This document shows positions 58,801 to 64,000 of a stretch of 64,000 bases of DNA, in pieces. The stretch covers positions 558,001 to 622,000 of the forward strand of contig JAYKXP010000011.1 in NCBI GenBank assembly GCA_037176845.1. Direction: 5' to 3'. Position 1 is the first letter of the stretch. Each line of letters opens with the position of its first letter. The DNA comes from Paramarasmius palmivorus (Eukaryota > Basidiomycota > Agaricomycetes > Agaricales > Marasmiaceae). The notes below the pieces were generated by a model. It saw only the letters and a program-made list of their open reading frames with translations, made no database searches and was not told the DNA's origin. Position numbers and translations under genes: made by a program.

Positions 58801-61449
58801 TTATCCGGGGTTTGACTCTAATTCTTTGTATGCGTGTTCTGTTCGGTGATTCCTATGTGTGATCTGGTGGTGACGTTCTGTGTTCTGTTGATCTTGGTGT
58901 TTAATCTTCTGCCGGTGGTAGTATTGGTGATGTGGTGGTTCCACTTCCGCTTCTTTGACTGTTCCTGAATATTCTCCTGTTGAATTGACGTTTACAAGTT
59001 GTTTAGGTCCAACTTGTTTTTCCTTCTGTGACCTGTTTCCTGCATTGAGATTCATCTCGGCAACTTGTCCTGAAATGTCGTTGATCAAGTTTTTGTGCTC
59101 CCCCTCGACGAGTGATATCTGCAATGGTTCAAGACTTTCTGGATCTGTCTTGTTCTCCTTGTGTGCCAATGTCTGATCTGTTCCATTTTCCTGTTCCATT
59201 TCTCCATCCCTTGGGGTAATTTCCTTTGTTTCATCCTTCTGTCCTATGACTTTCATCAGCCATTCTGGATGTGATTTCTCCCCCATAAGTATGGATAAAT
59301 TGGTGACATATTTGGCAACAATGGTGCTCCCTGAATGTCTGTCCTCCATGAATTTCATGGTCCTTGGTCTCTGTAGCTGTGTCTGGTTGATTCTTCTGTT
59401 GTCCTGTATAGTCTTCTTGATGGTGTTGTTGAGAATCCACTCGATCTTCTCTGTGTATGATGACTTTGCTATCAATCAGGTTCTGTAAATCGACCATTGT
59501 GGCCATCGTGGTGTGTATTTCCATGGTCATATATGCTGTTTCTTTCCTTTCCTTGGGATATGGCTCTAGGTTTGTCTCTGTCGACGTGGGATTTGTGGGT
59601 TCTTCTTCTTCATATGTCCATTCAGTGAATGGCACAAATTCCTCTACGGCCCTTATTTCCCTTGCTAACCATGTGCCTTCTTCCCATATTTCCTTTTCTA
59701 CAGCTCTCACAGCACTTTCATTTGCACTGTGATTCTTTTCCTTTGCCTTTCTCTATGGTTTGTCTGGCTTGTCTTCATCAGATTTATCTGATTCCTCAGA
59801 TTCATCATCTTGTCTCCTGGACTTTGGCTTTGAACAACATCCTGCAGCGATATGCCCTTTTCCTTGGCATCTGAAACATGTGATTTCTTTGTGATCTCTA
59901 TCTCTGCTCTGATGATCATTAAATCTCCGGCCTCTTCCTCGGTTATTAAATCCTCGGCCTCTATTATTGGAATGATCTCAGGAATAATTGGCTTCCTCTT
60001 TCTTTACTTTGCCTCGGCGCATTGCTTGTCCATTTGCTTCAGCTCGAATAGCAGCAATCAGCTTGTCAACAGTTAAATCCTTGTTTGATTCACTGTATAC
60101 GGTCATGACAGCTGTGATTGTTGAATTTAATGATTGGGGAACTGATGCAATTAATGCATTCTTGAACTGGTCATCCGAAATAGTGATGTTTTGTGATGTG
60201 AGTTCGTTTTGGATATTGAGGAGTTCGTCAATATGTTCATTGACTTTGCCAATGTTGTTGCAAGATAGATTGTATAGCTTGCGTTCCAGGTGTGCTTCTG
60301 TCAAAGGATTCTTTGTGTCGTAATCCTTCTTTAATCCTGTCCATAGTTCTTGTGATGTCTCCGCATTTCAATATCTTCGAAGTATAGTGTCCGGCAATTT
60401 TCCAATAATTGCATTCATGAGATCGGCATCTGCGTCTCCTTCTTCTGCAGTAGTCAGGTACTTCCCATACCCTATTGACTTTGCTGCACGTTCTACACAC
60501 ATTGCCCACATGCCCCAGTTTGAACCATTGTCTTTTAACTTGGTACACTCGGCAAATGCTTTGACTGCTTTAGACATGTTGTCTTCTTCTTCGTCTGAAT
60601 CAAATGATTCTTCCTTTGGTGGTCTCTTGGGAGATGGTGTTCTCAGTTTGGGTTTGGGACCTATGCTGGGCGATTTTGGTGGATCATCCTTCTCTTCTTC
60701 GGCAGGTGTTCCTTTGTCTTCTTCAGATACAGGTTTATCAGTATCAGCTTCTGATGCCTGTTCTGAGTCTTCTTTTTATCCTGCTCTTGTTCCTGTTCTA
60801 GGTCCTGTTCTTCTTTATCAGATTCTTCACCAAATCCAAATCCTTTTTCGAACTCTTCAACAAGTTCTGTATCTTCTTCAACAGTTTCCTCCTGTGAAGC
60901 TGATGTTCCCGCTGGTGGGAATACTAATGGCTGTGGTTGGGGTGGTGCTGTTCGTAGGACGTTTCCTCGAACTACTTCTGCATTCTGATCGTCACAATCC
61001 CTAAAATTTCCTGCTTGTAAAGCTTCCTTCAGAGTCCTGATTCGATTTCTTCTGTTTGGACACGGTTGTTCTGCACAATGATACCACTTTAAATCGGTAT
61101 AATCTGCGTATTGATCTCAAAGTTCATCGATTTCAAATTGATGTGGACAATCAAAACAGTTTAAATCTGTTCAGAGTTGTGTGGGTTGTGCAGAAGATGC
61201 TGGTGGCGTGTGCAATCCTCCAACTGGACTCTGTCTCCTAGAAGGTATACACGATGGATTCCTCGATGGATGTGATGATATGCTCTGTTGCTGTCCCGAT
61301 GGACTGCCTGTTCTACTTCATACTGGTGTAGGTTGCCTGCTAGGATTCCTGCTGGGGTTCCTAGATCCTCGTAATATTTGTTCTGGGTCGAACGTTCTTG
61401 ATACTGGGGTACCGCTTCTGGATTGATAACGACTACCTCTATCGGACAT
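58801..61449 (-). pseudogene. gag polyprotein of the LTR element, interrupted
   Basis: The structural protein frame starts at ATG 61449 (MSDRGSRYQSRSGTPVS). It runs through CFDC...HCAEQPC, a possible extra zinc site, then RTLKEALQAGNFRDCDDQNA and an acidic region. The copia-type gag core follows (KLKDNGSNWGMWAMCVERAA; ELWTGLKKDY; NISDDQF-like helices), with a zinc knuckle CFRCQGKGHIAAGC (~59850) and a long hydrophilic end at 58801, only 27 bp from the LTR. It is broken by in-frame stops at 61318, 61171, 61117, 60368, 59978 and 59753. Frame also changes in an A5 run at 60773-60777 and somewhere in 59231-59475. EWILNNT near 59440 may be a degenerate protease site. Confidence 0.78.
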
Positions 61450-61617
61450 ACACTAGTCCAATAGTCCTTTGCTTTGGGTAGGGGATATTCCAGTGTCCCT
61501 GCTCGCCAATCGATATACGATCTTGGTTCTTTGTTCCTTGGGGATATTTTGGCGTCCCAAACTTGCCACTATACCAATATGAAATCGGTATTACTCTGGT
61601 TCAGCTAAGGTTTATAG

Positions 61618-61633
61618 ACTGGGGCCCATAACC
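61618..61633 (-). other. Primer-binding site of LTR element
   Basis: Directly inside the 5' LTR, the element strand reads GGTTATGGGCCCCAGT. This matches, with one mismatch over 12 bases, the complement of the initiator tRNA-Met anticodon arm, as in half-tRNA-primed copia and Ty5. Confidence 0.55.
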
Positions 61634-62001
61634 TGTCAGAGTTTTAGATTGAACTCTGTTAGCAGCGATAGTGCAGGTAAGCGCGAATAAATGATAGCAG
61701 ATGACCAGAGGGGTTGAGATAGAAGTGAGTGAACCAACTGATGAACTGATTATTATTGTAGGGTTTTCTGTCTAGCTTTTATACATGAGTGAGGGATAAA
61801 AGATAATCCTAAAGGTACAATAATAGATACTAAGTGAACTAGAAATAACTGCACAGTCAATGTCAGTAACTGTCAGTAGATGGTGGTACAAGCGGGTTAA
61901 AGCTACTGTTCTATGTATATCTACTTTCTTAGTAACTGTGGCATAGGTGGAATAAAGTGAAAATAACTTGTCTAGTGATATCTATATTTAGAATTCCAAC
62001 A
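61634..62001 (-). repeat. 5' LTR (element orientation)
   Basis: 368 bp, near-identical to 58406-58773. All five differences are transitions. Confidence 0.93.
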
Positions 62002-62219
62002 CAGCTATGAACAAAAAAGGACCACTTATACATTAATAAAGGATATTGATCACTAAACTGGAATGTGACAATACTTGTAATATCAAGCCCACACCCTTGG
62101 TGTGGGCCAGCACGAATTCAATCAAACTTGTATAATGTATTGGAAGGATTTCAATACATACATCATTCATGATGGTAATATTATACTCAATAGTTTGCAG
62201 TTAAATATCAGTTCCATTG

Positions 62220-62283
62220 TGGTGAAGTGGTTAAATTGCTGCTCGCATTATCAATGTCTTCCCTTAGTTCTACTGTTCAAACC
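62220..62283 (+). other. tRNA-like A box / B box (SINE or tRNA relic)
   Basis: TGGTGAAGTGGTTAAATTG (62220-62238) resembles an A box and GTTCAAACC (62275-62283) a B box, at tRNA-like spacing. The T-stem and acceptor stem do not pair well, so it is not a working tRNA. Confidence 0.45.
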
Positions 62284-62335
62284 TGCGGAGGAGCACTTAT
62301 TTGAGATGTCTTATTTTTAAATGCTTAATAATGTC

Positions 62336-62361
62336 TGGCGCATTTCCGCGCAAATGCGCCA
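62336..62361. repeat. Perfect 10-bp hairpin
   Basis: TGGCGCATTT, six-base loop CCGCGC, AAATGCGCCA. GC-rich in otherwise AT-rich DNA, about 50 bp after the tRNA-like box. Confidence 0.75.
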
Positions 62362-62722
62362 AAGGTTACTAATCAATGTATGATGTCCATTCACTAATTT
62401 GCTTGCCTATTTTATTGTTTCAATAGCTAGTTCAATATAAAAATTATTGTGCTCAATATACATGTAAGTTAGAAAAGTAGTAGCTTACATTCCGAGTTGC
62501 TGGCCCTGAGTAGACTAGCAGATATCGGCCGAAACATCGGAAATATCGGGGGACACAAATAGAGGCCGTGGGAAGACCTGAAAATGCCCAACAAAGCACG
62601 AATTCTCATTACATTGCGAATTCGTAAAAATAGACTGCACTTGACCCATGATCATGAGTGAATAAAGCTGAGGACAACATAATAGAGTGGATGATATTTT
62701 ACAAGAATGGAACCTAAGTTTA

Positions 62723-63855
62723 GCTTTCACAAAACTTTAAGTTTCATTTTCCAGGTTCCATCCTCATGAAACACCAAGTTCCATTCTTGTGAAAGTCCAA
62801 GTTTTGTCCTCATGAAACTCCAAGTTACATTCTCCAGATTCTATACTCATGAGACTCCAAGTTCCATTCTTGTGAAACACCAAGTTCCATTCTCGTGAAA
62901 CACCAAGTTCCATTCTCATAAAACACCAAGTTCTATGCTCATGAGACTAGTTTCGTACTGGTAAACACTCCAAGTTCCATGTTCATGAGACTTCAAGTTC
63001 CATTCTTGTGAAACACCAAGTTCTATTCTTGCAGAAGTCCAAGTTCCATTCTCGTGGAAGTCCAAGTTCTGTCCTCATGAAACTCCAAGTTACATTCTCC
63101 AGATTCTATGCTCATGAGACTCCAAGTGCCATTCTCGTAAAACACCAAGTTACATTTTCCAGGTTTTATGCTCATGAGACCTCAAGTTCCATTTCCATGA
63201 GACTCCAGGTTCTATTCTTGTGAGACTCTAAGTTCCATTCTCAGGAAACTCCAAGTTCTATTCTCATGAAACCTCAAGTAAGTTCCATTCTTGTAAAAGT
63301 CCAGTCTCATCAGACTGCAAGTTCCATTCTCCAGGTTCCATGCTCCAGATTCCATTCTTGTGAGACTCTAAGTTCCATGCTCATGAGCCTCCAAGTCCCA
63401 TTCTTGGGAAACTCTAAGTTCTGTTCCCATGAAACCTCAAATAAGTTCCATTCCTGTAAAAGTCCAGTCTCATGAAACTCCAAGTTCTATTCTCATAAAG
63501 CTCCAAATGTTGTGCTCATGAGACCTCAAATTTCATGCTCATAAGACTCCAGGTTCCATTCTTGTGAGACCTCAAGTTCCATTCTCCAAGTTCTATTCTC
63601 AGGAAACTCCAAGTTCTGTTCTCGTGAAACCTCAAGTAAGTTCCATTCCTAGTTCAGTCTCATGTGACTCCAAGTTTTATCCTCCAGGTTCCATCCTTGT
63701 TAGACTCCAAGTTTCTTGCTTGTGAGACTCTAAGTTCCATTCTTGTGAAACACTCCAAGTTCCATGTTCATAAGACTTTAAGTTCTGTGCTTATGAGACT
63801 CTGAGTTCCATTCTGATGAAACCTCAAGTTCCATTCTCCAGGTTCCATTCTTGTG
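62723..63855. repeat. Degenerate minisatellite, about 23-bp unit
   Basis: About 1.1 kb of tandem variants of CAAGTTCCATTCTCATGAGACTC, with interchangeable words (TTCTTGTGAGAC, GCTCATGAGACT, TTCTCCAGGTTC) and some units shortened. Two small higher-order blocks recur (CCTCAAGTAAGTTCCATTC at about 63274 and 63633). ORFs through it are artefacts. Confidence 0.9.
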
Positions 63856-63999
63856 ACACTGGGTGCATGGATCATTATCCTACAACAATATATTGATGGT
63901 GTATATTGATCAGCACAGTGGTGGTCAATAAGCTGGTCAATAAGATACCTATATCTCATCAATATACTGCCACATTGTATTGGTCCATGCACCCAGTGT
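63856..63999. mobile_element. MITE-like 144-bp element with 16-bp TIRs
   Basis: ACACTGGGTGCATGGA at 63856-63871 and its exact inverse at 63984-63999. The interior is AT-rich and partly self-complementary (ATATTGATG / CATCAATAT). The window ends one base later, so a target duplication cannot be tested. Confidence 0.6.
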
Positions 64000-64000
64000 G

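Larger units (their letters stand above)
58401..62006 (-). mobile_element. Gag-only Ty1/copia-type LTR retrotransposon with target duplication
   Basis: Two 368-bp LTRs (58406-58773, 61634-62001) bound by TG...CA are flanked by the duplicated target CAGCT (58401-58405, 62002-62006). In element orientation (minus), a primer-binding site follows the right LTR and a purine tract (TTTGAGGGGGAG) precedes the left LTR. The 2860-bp interior encodes only gag with a zinc knuckle. No protease active site, integrase, reverse transcriptase or RNase H is visible. The LTRs differ at 5 of 368 positions, so insertion is fairly recent. It must rely on another element's pol. Confidence 0.9.
62007..62722. other. 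AT-rich stretch with Pol III-like signature and hairpin
   Basis: This continues the AT-rich DNA. It contains a tRNA-like A box and B box (62220-62283) and a perfect hairpin (62336-62361). No protein gene. Confidence 0.5.

Noticed and set aside
60387..61004. Long serine-rich plus-strand ORF
   Set aside because: Antisense shadow of the acidic gag region; no start context and no motif.
62212..62290. Functional tRNA gene
   Set aside because: A and B boxes are present but the T-stem and acceptor stem do not pair; a relic or SINE is more likely.
62723..63855. CRISPR-like regular repeats, and ORFs of about 70 codons inside them
   Set aside because: Units are contiguous variants with no unique spacers, and the genome is eukaryotic. 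The ORFs simply read the minisatellite.

Overview
The window looks like nuclear DNA of a mushroom-forming basidiomycete (Agaricomycetes). Genes are dense and split by many ~50-60 nt GT-AG introns. Several families are typical of the group: an OrdA-like P450 array, a DUF6534 membrane protein, a Clp1-like protein and agaricomycete-only hypotheticals. No species can be named from the sequence alone.

Left part (1-31.5 kb) is a mosaic array of six related cytochrome P450 genes, all on the minus strand. P450-1 (1-506) is cut by the window edge; P450-2 is 1009-3306, P450-3 11971-14267, P450-4 17697-19983, P450-5 21949-24240 and P450-6 26796-29135. P450-2, -3, -5 and -6 read through by eye. P450-4 carries several lesions and P450-1 has a probable one-base deletion. 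Copies 3-6 are tandem duplicates that took promoter and upstream DNA with them; the noncoding DNA around 20.9-21.8, 24.3-25.4/26.4-26.7 and 29.2-31.1 kb is paralogous. Unrelated genes are interspersed: a DUF6534 membrane protein, two small paralogous proteins of unknown function, COP9 signalosome subunit 1, a GPI-anchored CFEM protein and an agaricomycete hypothetical. A 962-bp Mutator-like element with 66-bp terminal inverted repeats, a 9-bp target duplication and a 137-residue ORF sits in the P450-5 upstream region. The matching sites upstream of P450-4 and P450-6 are empty.

Middle part (31.5-54.3 kb) is ordinary euchromatin. It holds the autophagy kinase ATG1, two tandem paralogous nuclear-looking proteins of unknown function, an SFM1-like SPOUT methyltransferase, a Clp1-like protein, a Zn2Cys6 transcription factor, a decayed short-chain dehydrogenase, an alginate-lyase-family protein and two unassigned genes.

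Right part (54.3-64 kb) has no recognisable host gene. From about 57.4 kb the DNA becomes AT-rich. It contains a complete gag-only Ty1/copia-type LTR element (58406-62001, 368-bp LTRs, 5-bp target duplication, no pol), a tRNA-like Pol III promoter signature, a short perfect hairpin, a 1.1-kb degenerate minisatellite and a small terminal-inverted-repeat element at the window edge. The gag reading frame is broken by six in-frame stops and two frame changes, and all five LTR differences are transitions, which points to cytosine-deamination decay.

The P450s sit without any recognisable biosynthetic backbone gene, so they are described as an expanded family array, not a defined biosynthetic cluster.
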